DNA from: Variovorax sp. 679
GTDB taxonomy: Bacteria > Pseudomonadota > Gammaproteobacteria > Burkholderiales > Burkholderiaceae_C
Length of the DNA stretch: 64,000 bases
Direction: 5' to 3'
Assembly: GCF_003952185.1 (NCBI RefSeq)
Contig: NZ_RXFS01000004.1
Location: forward strand, 434,001-498,000
Below, one piece after another: positions 42,963-52,409 of the stretch (the stretch's first letter is position 1; every line of letters begins with the position of its first letter). The notes under the pieces were generated by a model. The model saw only the letters and a program-made list of their open reading frames with translations. It was not told the origin of the DNA and made no database searches. The position numbers and the translations under genes were made by a program.

Positions 42963-43710
42963 CGTGGGTCACCGTCAGCGAGATGCGGTCGCCTGCGAAC
43001 CAGGTGCGGGCGTACTCGATGGGCACGGCGGCGGTGTCGACGTTGACGCTCTCGACGAAGAGCACCGGCCGGCTCACCGGTTGGCGCAGATGGCCGGCCA
43101 CCACGGGTTCGGGCATCTGCGCGGTGATGCGGCTGTCGCGCCGCGTGTAGTCGTCCACTCCGTGGGCCGCGAAGGCCGCGGTGATGGAGCCGGTCTCGCG
43201 CACCACTTCCTCGAGCTTCGCGAAGCGCGGCAGCGGAAAGAAGCGCTCGCTGAAATGCAGCGGCTGCCCTTCGGCATCGCCGATCACGTTCAGGCACAGC
43301 AGCGGGCCGCGCGCCGCCACATCGAGTGCGCGGGCTTGCGCAGCGGTTGCGCGCACCGTGCTGGCGGCCACCACGTTCAGCGCGCCGCGCAGGCCGGCCA
43401 GCGCCATGCGCTGGTGATGCCGCGGCCGCTTGACCAGTGCGAGGTCCATCGCGAAGTCTTCCACATAGGTGCCGCTGCCCTGCGTCACGCGCAGCAGGCC
43501 CTGGCTCGTGAGGTCGGCCAGTGAGCGGCGGATGGTGTGGCGGTTGACGCCGAACTGCTCGGCCAGCGCGTGTTCGGAAGGCAGCCGCTGCCCAGGCGGA
43601 TAGACGCCGCGCGCGATGGCGTCGGCGATGTCGGCTGCGATGCGGGTCCAGAAGCTGTCGCGTGGAGTGCGTGCGGGAAGCGATGCGGAAGAGCTTGTCG
43701 TGCTTGTCAT
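42955..43710 (-). CDS. phnF: Phosphonate regulator PhnF (GntR/HutC family)
   Basis: A 251-residue repressor: GntR winged helix (about 20-85, PGQRLPSEHALAEQFGVNRHTIRRSL) and UTRA effector domain (about 105-245). It is divergent from phnG, whose promoter holds the palindrome at 43755; the same motif precedes phnC at 49631. In C-P lyase clusters PhnF responds to phosphonate or phosphate status. The three minus-strand genes (phnF, DUF1045, phnN) overlap. Confidence 0.94.
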   Translation of the reverse strand: MTSTTSSSASLPARTPRDSFWTRIAADIADAIARGVYPPGQRLPSEHALAEQFGVNRHTIRRSLADLTSQGLLRVTQGSGTYVEDFAMDLALVKRPRHHQRMALAGLRGALNVVAASTVRATAAQARALDVAARGPLLCLNVIGDAEGQPLHFSERFFPLPRFAKLEEVVRETGSITAAFAAHGVDDYTRRDSRITAQMPEPVVAGHLRQPVSRPVLFVESVNVDTAAVPIEYARTWFAGDRISLTVTHDE

Positions 43711-43754
43711 GAACTTGTCTTGGGCGCTATCTAAGCTCGCGCCGGTTGTCGAAT

Positions 43755-43766
43755 TTGTCTATACAA
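43755..43766. promoter_or_regulatory. Candidate PhnF operator 1
   Basis: TTGTCTATACAA is a near-palindrome (TTGT/ACAA arms) in the phnF-phnG gap. It shares TTGTCTA with the site before phnC. A weak -10 (GAGTAT, 43775-43780) follows and stops 7 bases before the phnG ATG. Confidence 0.65.
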
Positions 43767-43787
43767 CTTTCTCAGAGTATCACTTAC

Positions 43788-44291
43788 ATGTTTCATGCTT
43801 TTGACACGGAACCGGCCGGGCGTCCGCTCGACCGCGCCCAGTGGATGGCAACGCTGGCGCGGGCTCCGCTGGAACTGCTGGAGCCGGCGCTGGGCACCCA
43901 CGCGCAGGGTACGCCGCAGTGGCTGCGTGCGCCGGAGACCGGCCTCGTGATGGTGCAGGGCCGCGCCGGTGGTTCGGGCGAGCGTTTCAATCTCGGTGAA
44001 GTCACGGTGACGCGCTGTGCCCTGCGATTGGGCGAGGTCGGCTCCGCTGTCGGCGTCGCCTACGTCATGGGCCGCTCGCACCGGCATGCGCAACTGGCCG
44101 CCGTGGCCGATGCGCTGCTGCAAGACCCCGCGCAACAGCCGCTGCTGGATACGCAATTGCTGGCGCCCGTGCGCCGCCATCTCGAACTGCAACGTGCGCA
44201 ACGCCACGCCAGTGCGCAGAGCAGCAAGGTCGAGTTCTTCACCGTCGCGCGCGAAGCCGGCGACACCGAAGGCGAGGACGACGCCGAATGA
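43788..44291 (+). CDS. phnG: C-P lyase subunit PhnG
   Basis: A 167-residue subunit of the PhnGHIJ core complex, which helps transfer ribose triphosphate onto phosphonate. The domain WMATLARAPLELLEPALG, GRAGGSGERFNLGEVTVTRC and YVMGRSHRHAQLAAVADALL is typical. The ATG at 43788 lacks a ribosome-binding site; the frame is open from 43746. The stop overlaps the phnH start by 4 bp. Confidence 0.93.
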   Translation: MFHAFDTEPAGRPLDRAQWMATLARAPLELLEPALGTHAQGTPQWLRAPETGLVMVQGRAGGSGERFNLGEVTVTRCALRLGEVGSAVGVAYVMGRSHRHAQLAAVADALLQDPAQQPLLDTQLLAPVRRHLELQRAQRHASAQSSKVEFFTVAREAGDTEGEDDAE

Positions 44292-44926
44292 CCGCGCTCG
44301 ATCTTTCCACTCTGGGCGCCGGCTTTTCCGACGAGGCCCTGGGCAGCCAGTCGGTGTTCCGCGCGGCGCTGCATGCGCTCTCGCATCCCGGCCGCGCGGT
44401 CACCCTGCCGCACGACGCGCAGACACCGTCGCGCGGACACCCCGCCTCCGCCGCGCTGCTGCTCGCGTTGCTCGACCCCGACTGCACGCTCTGGCTCTCG
44501 CCATCTCTCGCTGGCAGCGATGCCGCCGCATGGCTGCGTTTTCACACCGGCTGCGTGCTGGTCGACACGCCCGTGGCCGCGCAGTTCGCATGGGTTGCGC
44601 AGGGCGATGAATGCCCGAGGCTCGGCAGCTTCGCGCAGGGCAGCGACGCCTATCCCGACCAGTCGACGACCTGCGTGGTCGACGTGGTCGCCCTGGACGA
44701 GGGCGGCACGGATGCATGGACGCTGCGCGGTCCCGGCATCCGCGACAGCGCGTCCATCGCGGTCGTGGGCCTGCCGCGCACCGGCGCAACCGCCTTCGCG
44801 GCGCAGTGGCGTGCCAATCAAGAGGCCTTCCCGCGCGGCATCGACGTGTTCCTGGCCTCGCCACGGCAGATCGTCGGCCTTCCGCGCACTACGCGCATCG
44901 AAACGCACATGGCACAGGAGGCTTGA
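44288..44926 (+). CDS. phnH: C-P lyase subunit PhnH
   Basis: A 212-residue PhnH, a PLP-transferase-like fold lacking its cofactor that is a structural subunit of the C-P lyase core. SVFRAALHALSHPGRAV, a nearly universal N-terminal motif, and FPRGIDVFLASPRQIVGLPRT at the end identify it. It overlaps phnG by ATGA and ends 1 bp before phnI. Confidence 0.94.
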   Translation: MTALDLSTLGAGFSDEALGSQSVFRAALHALSHPGRAVTLPHDAQTPSRGHPASAALLLALLDPDCTLWLSPSLAGSDAAAWLRFHTGCVLVDTPVAAQFAWVAQGDECPRLGSFAQGSDAYPDQSTTCVVDVVALDEGGTDAWTLRGPGIRDSASIAVVGLPRTGATAFAAQWRANQEAFPRGIDVFLASPRQIVGLPRTTRIETHMAQEA

Positions 44927-44927
44927 G

Positions 44928-46019
44928 ATGTACGTCGCAGTCAAGGGCGGCGAAACCGCCATCCTCAACAGCTACCGGCTGCTCGCCGAGCGGCGCCGCG
45001 GCGACGCGGATACGCCCGAGCTGTCGGTGCAGCAGATCCGCGAGCAGCTCAGGCTCGCAGTCGACCGCGTGATGACCGAAGGCTCGGTGTATGACCCCGA
45101 GCTGGCCGCGCTCGCCATCAAGCAGGCGGCGGGCGATGTGGTCGAGGCCATCTTCCTGCTGCGCGCCTACCGGGCCACGCTGCCGCGCCTGGGGACCAGC
45201 GTCGCGCTCGACACCGCGCGCATGCAGCTCGACCGCCGCATCTCCGCCACCTTCAAGGACCTGCCCGGCGGGCAGGTGCTGGGTGCGACCTACGACTACA
45301 CGCAGCGCCTGCTCGACTTCACGCTGCTCGCGAACGGGCAGCAGGCCGAGGACACGCCCGCCGCGACACCGGCAAGCGAGGCGCCGGCCTTCACGCCGCG
45401 CGTGGTCGACCTGCTGAACCACGAGGGCCTGATCGAGACGCACGAGGTTCCCCCCGGCGACCCGGCCCCCGTGGACCTCACGCGCACGCCGCTGCGCTTT
45501 CCCGCCGACCGCGCGACGCGCCTGCAGAACCTCGCGCGAGGCGACGAGGGCTTCCTGCTCGCCATGGCCTACTCGACGCAGCGCGGCTACTCGCACAGCC
45601 ATCCCTTCGTCGGCGAGATCCGCGTGGGCACCGTCGAACTCGAAGTCGTGCCGGAAGAGCTGGGCTTCGCCATCTCCATCGGCGACATGGCGCTCACCGA
45701 ATGCGAGATGGTCAACCAGTTCGCCGGCAGCAAGACCGAGCCGCCGCAGTTCACGCGCGGCTACGGCCTGGCATTCGGACACAGCGAGCGCAAGGCGATG
45801 GCCATGAGCCTGGTCGACCGCGCGCTGCGCGCGGAAGAGCTGGGCGAGCCCGTCGAGGCGCCCGCGCAGATGCAGGAGTTCGTGCTCTCGCACAGCGACA
45901 GCCTGGAGGCCTCGGGCTTCGTGCAGCACCTGAAGCTGCCGCACTACGTCGACTTCCAGTCCGAACTCGAACTCGTTCGGAAGATGCGCGCCAACGGCGC
46001 AGGAGAAGAGCCGCAATGA
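44928..46019 (+). CDS. phnI: C-P lyase subunit PhnI
   Basis: A 363-residue core subunit with nucleosidase/ribosyl-transfer activity on ATP. MYVAVKGGETAILNSYRLLA is the conserved start, followed by ALAIKQAAGDVVEAIFLLRAYR, the GEIRVGTVELEVVPEELGF region, and FTRGYGLAFGHSERKAMAM. It overlaps phnJ by ATGA. Full length. Confidence 0.95.
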   Translation: MYVAVKGGETAILNSYRLLAERRRGDADTPELSVQQIREQLRLAVDRVMTEGSVYDPELAALAIKQAAGDVVEAIFLLRAYRATLPRLGTSVALDTARMQLDRRISATFKDLPGGQVLGATYDYTQRLLDFTLLANGQQAEDTPAATPASEAPAFTPRVVDLLNHEGLIETHEVPPGDPAPVDLTRTPLRFPADRATRLQNLARGDEGFLLAMAYSTQRGYSHSHPFVGEIRVGTVELEVVPEELGFAISIGDMALTECEMVNQFAGSKTEPPQFTRGYGLAFGHSERKAMAMSLVDRALRAEELGEPVEAPAQMQEFVLSHSDSLEASGFVQHLKLPHYVDFQSELELVRKMRANGAGEEPQ

Positions 46020-46903
46020 CCACCGCCACCACCGAATACAACTTCGCCTACCTCGACGAGCGCACCAAGCGCATGATCCGCCGTGCCGTCCTCAAGGCCG
46101 TGGCCATCCCCGGCTACCAGGTGCCCTTCGGCTCGCGCGAGATGCCGCTGCCCTACGGCTGGGGCACGGGCGGCATCCAGGTCACTGCCGCGGTCATCGG
46201 GCCGAAGGACGTGCTCAAGGTCATCGACCAGGGCTCGGACGACACCGTCAACGCGGTCAACATCCGCCGCTTCTTCCAGCGCACCACCGGCGTGGAGACC
46301 ACCACGCGCACCGTCGACGCCACGCTCATCCAGACCCGCCACCGCATTCCCGAGGCGCCGCTGGCCGAAGGCCAGGTAATGGTCTACCAGGTGCCGGTGC
46401 CTGAGCCGATGCAGCGCCTGGAGCCGCGCGAGGCCGCCACACGCACGCTGCACGCGCTGGCCGAGTACGGCCTGATGCACGTCAAGCTCTACGAGGACAT
46501 CGCGCGCTACGGCCACATCGCCACCACCTACGACTACCCGGTGCTGGTCAACGGCCGCTACGTGATGTCGCCTTCGCCGATCCCGAAGTTCGACAACCCC
46601 AAGATGCACATGAACCCCGCGCTGCAGCTCTTCGGAGCCGGGCGCGAGAAGCGCATCTACGCCGTGCCGCCCTACACGCCGGTCGAGAGCCTGTGCTTCG
46701 ACGACCACCCCTTCGAGGTGCAGCGCTGGGACGAGCCGTGCGCGCTGTGCGGCGCGACCGACAGCTTCCTCGACGAAATCATCACGGACGACCGCGGCAC
46801 CCGCATGCACGTGTGCTCGGACTCCGACCATTGCCATTCGCGCCAGCAGGAGCAGCAACAGGCTCCCGTGCCACGGCCCGAACCCGAACAGGCCCTTGCA
46901 TGA
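46016..46903 (+). CDS. phnJ: Carbon-phosphorus lyase PhnJ (radical SAM)
   Basis: A 295-residue radical SAM enzyme that cleaves the C-P bond of ribosyl phosphonate. Cysteines fall at about residues 242, 245, 267 and 273 (DEPCALCGATDSF; HVCSDSDHC), matching the E. coli spacing; three ligate the 4Fe-4S cluster and one is the thiyl-radical Cys. AIPGYQVPFGSREMPLPYGW and GTGGIQVTAAVIGPKD are conserved. Its last 20 residues are Gln/Pro-rich and likely dispensable. Confidence 0.97.
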   Translation: MTTATTEYNFAYLDERTKRMIRRAVLKAVAIPGYQVPFGSREMPLPYGWGTGGIQVTAAVIGPKDVLKVIDQGSDDTVNAVNIRRFFQRTTGVETTTRTVDATLIQTRHRIPEAPLAEGQVMVYQVPVPEPMQRLEPREAATRTLHALAEYGLMHVKLYEDIARYGHIATTYDYPVLVNGRYVMSPSPIPKFDNPKMHMNPALQLFGAGREKRIYAVPPYTPVESLCFDDHPFEVQRWDEPCALCGATDSFLDEIITDDRGTRMHVCSDSDHCHSRQQEQQQAPVPRPEPEQALA

Positions 46904-47688
46904 ACACCCCGAATACGAATTCCCCCTTGTTGCGCGTGCGCGGCATCGCCAAGCGTTATGGCGATCGCGTGGCATTGCACGACGCTTCGTTCGACCTCTG
47001 GCCCGGCGAGGTGCTGGCCGTGGTCGGCGAGTCCGGCTCGGGCAAGTCGACGCTGCTCAATGCCATTGCCGCGCGCGACAAACCCGACGCGGGCAGCGTC
47101 GAGTTCCAGGTGCGCGGCGGCGGCCTGCAGGAAGTGTTCACGATGACCGAGGCGCAGCAGCGCATGCTCGCGCGTACCGACTGGGGCTTCGTGCACCAGA
47201 ACCCGGCCGACGGCCTGCGCATGGACGTGTCTGCCGGCGCGAACGTCGGCGAGCGGCTCATGGGCCTGGGCGAGCGCCACTATAGCCGCCTGCGTGCCAC
47301 CGCCGCCGAATGGCTGGGCCGCGTCGAGATCGACCCGGCGCGCATCGACGACGCACCGCGCACCTTCTCGGGCGGCATGCGCCAGCGCCTGCAAATTGCG
47401 CGCAACCTCGTGACGCAGCCGCGCCTGGTGTTCATGGACGAGCCGACCTCGGGCCTCGACGTGTCGGTGCAGGCGCGCCTGCTCGACCTGCTGCGCCAGC
47501 TCACGCGGCAGATGCAGCTCGCGGCCATCGTCGTCACGCACGACCTGGCGGTGGCACGCCTGCTCGCGCACCGCATGCTGGTGATGCAGCAGGGGCGGGT
47601 GGTCGAGGCCGGCCTCACCGACCAGGTGCTCGACGACCCGCAGCACGCCTACACCCAACTGCTCGTTTCCTCGGTACTGCAACCATGA
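46900..47688 (+). CDS. phnK: C-P lyase ATPase PhnK
   Basis: A 262-residue ABC-type ATPase associated with the PhnJ subunit; despite its fold it is not linked to a transporter. Walker [15 protein letters not shown], signature FSGGMRQRLQIARNL, Walker B LVFMDEPTSGLDV and H-loop THDLAVARL. FVHQNPADGLRMDVSAGANVG is typical PhnK wording. It overlaps phnJ and phnL by ATGA. Confidence 0.95.
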   Translation: MNTPNTNSPLLRVRGIAKRYGDRVALHDASFDLWPGEVLAVVGESGSGKSTLLNAIAARDKPDAGSVEFQVRGGGLQEVFTMTEAQQRMLARTDWGFVHQNPADGLRMDVSAGANVGERLMGLGERHYSRLRATAAEWLGRVEIDPARIDDAPRTFSGGMRQRLQIARNLVTQPRLVFMDEPTSGLDVSVQARLLDLLRQLTRQMQLAAIVVTHDLAVARLLAHRMLVMQQGRVVEAGLTDQVLDDPQHAYTQLLVSSVLQP

Positions 47689-48401
47689 TGGCAACTCCAA
47701 TGCTTCAACTCCAGGGCGTGGCCAAGCGCTTCACGCTGCACCGGCAGAACAGCCTCGAGCTGCCCGTGTTCCATGACGTGGACCTGAGCGTGTCCGCCGG
47801 CGAATGCGTGGTGCTCGACGGCGCCTCCGGCCTCGGCAAGAGCACGCTGCTCAAGCTGGTCTACGCCAACTACCGCGCGAGCGCGGGCCGCATCACCGTG
47901 CAGTCGGCGGCCGGCCCGGTCGACGTGACGCAGGCGTCGCCGCGCGAGATGGTGAGCCTGCGGCGCGACACCATCGGCTACGTGAGCCAGTTCCTGCGCG
48001 TGATCCCGCGGGTGCCGGCGCTCGACGTGGTGGCCGAGCCGCTGGCCGAGGACGCGGGCGACGACCCCGCCGGCATCGAGGCCGCGCGCGAGGAAGCACG
48101 CCGCTGGCTCGCGCGCCTGCGCATTCCCGAGCGGCTGTGGCACCTGCCGCCCGCCACCTTCTCGGGCGGCGAGCAGCAGCGCATCAACATCGCGCGCAAC
48201 ATGATCAAGCCCAAGCCGTTGCTGCTGCTCGACGAGCCGACCGCCTCGCTCGACGCGGCCAACACCGACACCGTGATCTCGCTGATCCGCGAAGCCACCG
48301 CGCGCGGCGCCGCCACGGTCGGGATCTTTCACGATGCCGAGGTCGGCGCGGCCGTCGCGACGCGCCGCGTCGACGTCGGCGCCTTCAGGAGCAAGGGATG
48401 A
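47685..48401 (+). CDS. phnL: C-P lyase ATPase PhnL
   Basis: A 238-residue ABC-type ATPase. Walker A is GASGLGKSTLLKLV, with L in place of the usual S/G as in PhnL. YVSQFLRVIPRVPALDVVAEPL, signature FSGGEQQRINIARNM, and Walker B PLLLLDEPTASLDAAN. It overlaps phnK (ATGA) and phnM (4 bp). Confidence 0.95.
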   Translation: MMATPMLQLQGVAKRFTLHRQNSLELPVFHDVDLSVSAGECVVLDGASGLGKSTLLKLVYANYRASAGRITVQSAAGPVDVTQASPREMVSLRRDTIGYVSQFLRVIPRVPALDVVAEPLAEDAGDDPAGIEAAREEARRWLARLRIPERLWHLPPATFSGGEQQRINIARNMIKPKPLLLLDEPTASLDAANTDTVISLIREATARGAATVGIFHDAEVGAAVATRRVDVGAFRSKG

Positions 48402-49552
48402 GTGCGACGACGGTCTTTGCCAACGCACGCATGGTGCTGCCCGACGAGGTGATCTCGGGTGCCCTGACCGTGCACGGTGGGCGCATCGCAAGCATCGATG
48501 GCGGTCCCACCGCCGAAGGCTCTGTCGACCTCGACGGCGACTTCCTGCTGCCCGGCCTGGTGGAGGTGCACACCGACAACTTCGAGCGCCACCTGGTGCC
48601 GCGCCCGAAGGTGCACTGGAACCCGCTGCCCGCGCTGCTGGCGCACGACGCGGAGATGGCGGCCGCAGGCATCACCACGGTGTTCGACGCGCTCGGCGTC
48701 GGCGAGGCCGACCCCGAGAGCCTGCGCGGCAGCACCTGGGACGCGACGCTGGCCACGCTGGACGCCTGCGCCGCGCAGGACGTGCTGCGCGCGGACCATC
48801 ACCTGCACGTGCGCTGCGAGCTGCCGGCGCCCAACACCATCGAGCTGTTCGAGCCGTTCAGGGGCCACCCGCGCGTGTCGCTGATCTCGCTGATGGATCA
48901 CACGCCCGGCCAGCGGCAGTGGGAGAACATCGAACTCGCCCGCATCTACTACACCGGCAAGAAGGGCTGGAGCGACCGCAAGTTCGACGAGCGCGTGGCG
49001 CAGGCCGGCATGTTGCAGGCCGAGTACGCGCAGCCGCACCGGCGGCACTTCGTCGACTACTGCCGCGCGCACGGCATCGCGCTTGCGAGCCACGACGACA
49101 CCACCGTGGCGCACGTCGAGCAGGCGCATGCGGAGGGCGCGAGCATGTCCGAGTTCCCGACCACGCTGGCTGCGGCGCGCGCTGCGCACGGGCTGGGCCT
49201 GTCGAACGTGATGGGCGGGCCCAACGTGATGCGCGGCGGATCGCACTCCGGCAATGTCGCCGCGGCCGAATTGGCGCGCCACGGGCTGCTCGACATCCTG
49301 TCGTCCGACTATGTGCCGAGCAGCCTGCTGGGCGCTGCGATGCGGCTGGTGAACGACGAGATCGCCACGCTGCCGCAGGCCGTCGCGATGGTGACGCGCA
49401 CGCCGGCGCGTGCAGCCCGCCTGCATGACCGCGGCGCGCTGGAAGCCGGCCTGCGCGCCGATCTCGTGCAGGTGCGCATGTGCACGCTGTCCGACGGCGT
49501 GCGGCATCCGGTGGTGCGCGGCGTCTGGCGCGAAGGCCGCAGGGTGCTCTGA
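48398..49552 (+). CDS. phnM: Alpha-D-ribose 1-methylphosphonate 5-triphosphate diphosphatase PhnM
   Basis: A 384-residue amidohydrolase that removes pyrophosphate from the ribosyl-phosphonate intermediate. Metal-binding signature LLPGLVEVHTDNFERHLVPRP, then SHDDTTVAHVEQAHAEG, FPTTLAAARAA, GGPNVMRGGSHSGN and DILSSDYVPSSL. Last gene of the phnGHIJKLM run; a second probable PhnF site and phnC follow. Confidence 0.95.
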   Translation: MSATTVFANARMVLPDEVISGALTVHGGRIASIDGGPTAEGSVDLDGDFLLPGLVEVHTDNFERHLVPRPKVHWNPLPALLAHDAEMAAAGITTVFDALGVGEADPESLRGSTWDATLATLDACAAQDVLRADHHLHVRCELPAPNTIELFEPFRGHPRVSLISLMDHTPGQRQWENIELARIYYTGKKGWSDRKFDERVAQAGMLQAEYAQPHRRHFVDYCRAHGIALASHDDTTVAHVEQAHAEGASMSEFPTTLAAARAAHGLGLSNVMGGPNVMRGGSHSGNVAAAELARHGLLDILSSDYVPSSLLGAAMRLVNDEIATLPQAVAMVTRTPARAARLHDRGALEAGLRADLVQVRMCTLSDGVRHPVVRGVWREGRRVL

Positions 49553-49630
49553 AAACCTCGCGCTCCAGGCCTGACATGCCGTCGTCGCCGAAGTGTCGCC
49601 GCCTCGTCACACGGCTTGGACAAACTCAAC

Positions 49631-49642
49631 TTGTCTAGACGA
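49631..49642. promoter_or_regulatory. Candidate PhnF operator 2
   Basis: TTGTCTAGACGA, palindromic around TCTAGA except one terminal position, lies 15 bp before the phnC ATG in a 104-bp gap after phnM. It shares TTGTCTA with operator 1, and ACTT flanks it on both sides. Confidence 0.65.
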
Positions 49643-49656
49643 CTTGGAGACAAGAA

Positions 49657-50508
49657 ATGAACGCCCTCCTGCGCATCCGCAAACTCGACAAGCACTTCGC
49701 CAACGGCCGGCACGCACTGCGCGACATCAACCTCGACGTGGCGCGCGGCGACATGGTGGCGCTCATCGGCGCATCAGGCTCGGGCAAGTCGACGCTGCTG
49801 CGCCACGTCGCCGGGCTGGTGGCGGCCGATGGCGGTTCGGAGTCGCTGATTGAAATCGACGGCTGCTGCGTGCAGCAGGGCGGCCGCATCCATCGCGACA
49901 TCCGCAAGGTGCGCTCGCAGGTCGGCTTCGTGTTCCAGCAGTTCAATCTCGTTGCGCGGCTGCCTGTGCTGGTCAACGTGCTCGTGGGTTCGCTTCATCG
50001 CATGCCGTGGTGGCGCAGCTGGGCGCGCCTGTTCACCGCGCAGGAGCGCGCCCAGGCATTGGAGGCGCTGGCGCGCGTGGGCATCGCCGACTGCCATGCG
50101 CAGCGGGCATCCACGCTCTCGGGCGGACAGCAGCAGCGCGCCGCCATCGCGCGCACGCTGGTGCAGGGCGCGAAGGTGGTGCTGGCCGACGAGCCCATCG
50201 CCTCGCTCGACCCGGAGTCGTCGCGCAAGGTCATGGAGATCCTGGCGCGCATCAACCGCGAGGACGGCTGCACCGTCATCGTGTCGCTGCACCAGGTCGA
50301 CATCGCGATGAAGTACTGCCCGCGCGTCGTGGCGCTGAACCAGGGCCGCGTGGTGTTCGACGGGCCCTCGTCGGCGCTCACGCCCGCGCTGCTGCACGAG
50401 CTGTACGGCGTGCAGGCCGAGGAGCTGCTGCGGCCCGCCGGGCCGGCACCCGAGCCGCAACCATCCGCCGCGCTGCCGTGGGGCGCACAGCCTGCAAGCG
50501 CGGCCTGA
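49657..50508 (+). CDS. phnC: Phosphonate ABC transporter ATPase PhnC
   Basis: A 283-residue ATPase of the phosphonate importer. Walker [16 protein letters not shown]-loop [19 protein letters not shown] (typical PhnC), signature [15 protein letters not shown], Walker [14 protein letters not shown] and H-loop [26 protein letters not shown] precedes the ATG with a GGAG. The C-terminal 25 residues are Pro/Ala-rich. Confidence 0.95.
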   Translation: MNALLRIRKLDKHFANGRHALRDINLDVARGDMVALIGASGSGKSTLLRHVAGLVAADGGSESLIEIDGCCVQQGGRIHRDIRKVRSQVGFVFQQFNLVARLPVLVNVLVGSLHRMPWWRSWARLFTAQERAQALEALARVGIADCHAQRASTLSGGQQQRAAIARTLVQGAKVVLADEPIASLDPESSRKVMEILARINREDGCTVIVSLHQVDIAMKYCPRVVALNQGRVVFDGPSSALTPALLHELYGVQAEELLRPAGPAPEPQPSAALPWGAQPASAA

Positions 50509-50581
50509 TTTCCCCGGGGTGTCTTCGGACGCTCCCTTTCTTCCATCCCCCGTTTCCCCTCCGCATCCACTGGAGTCATGC

Positions 50582-51529
50582 ATGATCAAGAAACTCATCG
50601 CCGCCGCGGCGTTCGGCCTCGGCATGGCCGGCGCATTCGCGCAGGACACCCTCAACATGGGCCTCATCTCGACCGAGTCGTCGCAGAACCTCAAGGCCGA
50701 CTGGCAACCGCTGATCGACGACCTGAGCAAGCAGACCGGCCTGAAGGTCAATGCCTTCTTCGCGCCCGACTACGCCGGCATCATCGAAGGCATGCGCTTC
50801 AACAAGGTGCAGCTCGGCTGGTTCGGCAACAAGTCGGCCATGGAGGCGGTCGACCGCGCCAACGGTGAAGTCTTCGCGCAGAAGGTCAATGCCGACGGCA
50901 CGCTGGGCTACTACTCGTACCTCATCGTCAACCGCGAGAGCCCGCTGCAGACGCTCGACGACGTGCTGAAGAACGCCAAGAGCCTGAGCTTCGGCAACGG
51001 CGAGCCGAACTCCACCTCGGGCTACCTGGTGCCGGGCTTCTACGTCTTCGCGCAGAACAAGGTCGACGCCAAGACCGCCTTCCGCATCACCCGCAGCGCC
51101 AACCACGAGACGAATGCGCTGGCCGTGGCCAACAAGCAGGTGGACGTGGCGACCAACAACAGCGAGAACCTGGAGAAGATCAAGGAACGCTTCCCCGAGA
51201 AGTTCAAGGACATCCGCGTGATCTGGACCTCGCCGCTGATCCCGCTCGATCCGCTGGTCATGCGCAAGGACCTGCCCGAGGCCACGAAGGCGAAGATCCG
51301 CAACTTCTTCGTCAACTACGCCAAGACCGATCCGCGCGAGAAGGAGATCGTCATGAAGATCTCGAAGCTCGCGGGCTTCAAGGAGTCGAGCGACAAGCAG
51401 CTGCTGCCGATCCGCCAGATCGAACTCTTCGGCCAGCGCAACAAGGTCGAGGCCGACGCCGCGCTGAACGACGCGGACAAGAAGGCGAAGCTGGCCGACA
51501 TCGACAAGAAGCTGGCCGCGCTGAACTGA
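50582..51529 (+). CDS. phnD: Phosphonate-binding periplasmic protein PhnD
   Basis: A 315-residue receptor with a clear signal peptide ([20 protein letters not shown]). PhnD-type segments are [38 protein letters not shown] and [18 protein letters not shown], with the phosphonate-contact S/T region. It captures phosphonates in the periplasm for PhnC-PhnE. It lies 73 bp after phnC. Confidence 0.94.
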   Translation: MIKKLIAAAAFGLGMAGAFAQDTLNMGLISTESSQNLKADWQPLIDDLSKQTGLKVNAFFAPDYAGIIEGMRFNKVQLGWFGNKSAMEAVDRANGEVFAQKVNADGTLGYYSYLIVNRESPLQTLDDVLKNAKSLSFGNGEPNSTSGYLVPGFYVFAQNKVDAKTAFRITRSANHETNALAVANKQVDVATNNSENLEKIKERFPEKFKDIRVIWTSPLIPLDPLVMRKDLPEATKAKIRNFFVNYAKTDPREKEIVMKISKLAGFKESSDKQLLPIRQIELFGQRNKVEADAALNDADKKAKLADIDKKLAALN

Positions 51530-51572
51530 GCGCAAGACCGCTTCCTTTCCGACGACCGCTCGTTCGCCACCC

Positions 51573-52376
51573 ATGTCTTCCTCGATCCCGATGAACCGCC
51601 CGCCGCTCGCCACGACGGCCCCCAAGCGCAACCTGGCGTGGCAGCTCTCCTGGGCCGCGCTGCTGCTCCTGCTGCTGGCCTCATGGAAGGGCGCCGACAT
51701 GCGGCCGCTCGACCTGCTGCGGGACGGGGGCAACATGGCGACCTACGCCGCCGAGTTCTTTCCGCCCGACTTCACGCAGTGGCGCATCTACCTGCAGGAA
51801 ATGCTGGTCACGCTGCAGATCGCGCTGTGGGGCACCGCGCTGGCGGTGGCCACTGCCGTGCCGCTGGCGCTGCTGGCCTCGGCCAACATCGTGCCGTGGT
51901 GGATCTACCAGCCGATGCGCCGGCTGATGGACAGCTGCCGCGCCATCAACGAGATGGTGTTTGCGATGCTGTTCGTGGTGGCCGTGGGCCTCGGCCCCTT
52001 CGCCGGCGTGCTGGCGCTGTGGGTACACACCACCGGCGTGCTGGCCAAGCTCTTCTCCGAGGCGGTGGAGGCGATCGACCCGCAGCCGGTGGAGGGCATC
52101 CGCTCGACCGGGGCGAGCGCCCTGCACGAGATCGTGTACGGCGTGCTGCCTCAGGTGATGCCGCTGTGGATCTCCTTCGCGCTCTACCGTTTCGAGTCGA
52201 ACGTGCGCTCGGCGTCGGTGGTGGGCATGGTGGGTGCAGGCGGCATCGGCGTGGTGCTGTGGGAAATCATCCGCGGCTTCCAGTACGCCGAGACCTGCGC
52301 CGTGATGATCATCATCGTGATCAGCGTGAGCCTCATCGACCTGGTGTCGGCGCGCATCCGCAAGGTGCTGATCTGA
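51573..52376 (+). CDS. phnE: Phosphonate ABC transporter permease PhnE
   Basis: A 267-residue permease with about five to six helices. The EAA loop is [20 protein letters not shown], which contacts Phn[24 protein letters not shown] and [21 protein letters not shown] are conserved PhnE helices. Only one permease gene is present, as in single-PhnE systems. It converges with the GCS2-type gene. Confidence 0.94.
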   Translation: MSSSIPMNRPPLATTAPKRNLAWQLSWAALLLLLLASWKGADMRPLDLLRDGGNMATYAAEFFPPDFTQWRIYLQEMLVTLQIALWGTALAVATAVPLALLASANIVPWWIYQPMRRLMDSCRAINEMVFAMLFVVAVGLGPFAGVLALWVHTTGVLAKLFSEAVEAIDPQPVEGIRSTGASALHEIVYGVLPQVMPLWISFALYRFESNVRSASVVGMVGAGGIGVVLWEIIRGFQYAETCAVMIIIVISVSLIDLVSARIRKVLI

Positions 52377-52385
52377 GGCCGCGGC

Positions 52386-52402
52386 CCGGGGCCAAGCCCC
52401 GG
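52386..52402. terminator. GC hairpin between convergent phnE and GCS2 genes
   Basis: CCGGGGC-CAA-GCCCCGG, a 7-bp perfect stem, 9 bp after the phnE stop and 7 bp before the opposite stop. There is no T-tract, so it may act only as a barrier or RNA end. Confidence 0.55.
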
Positions 52403-52409
52403 ACCCTGG

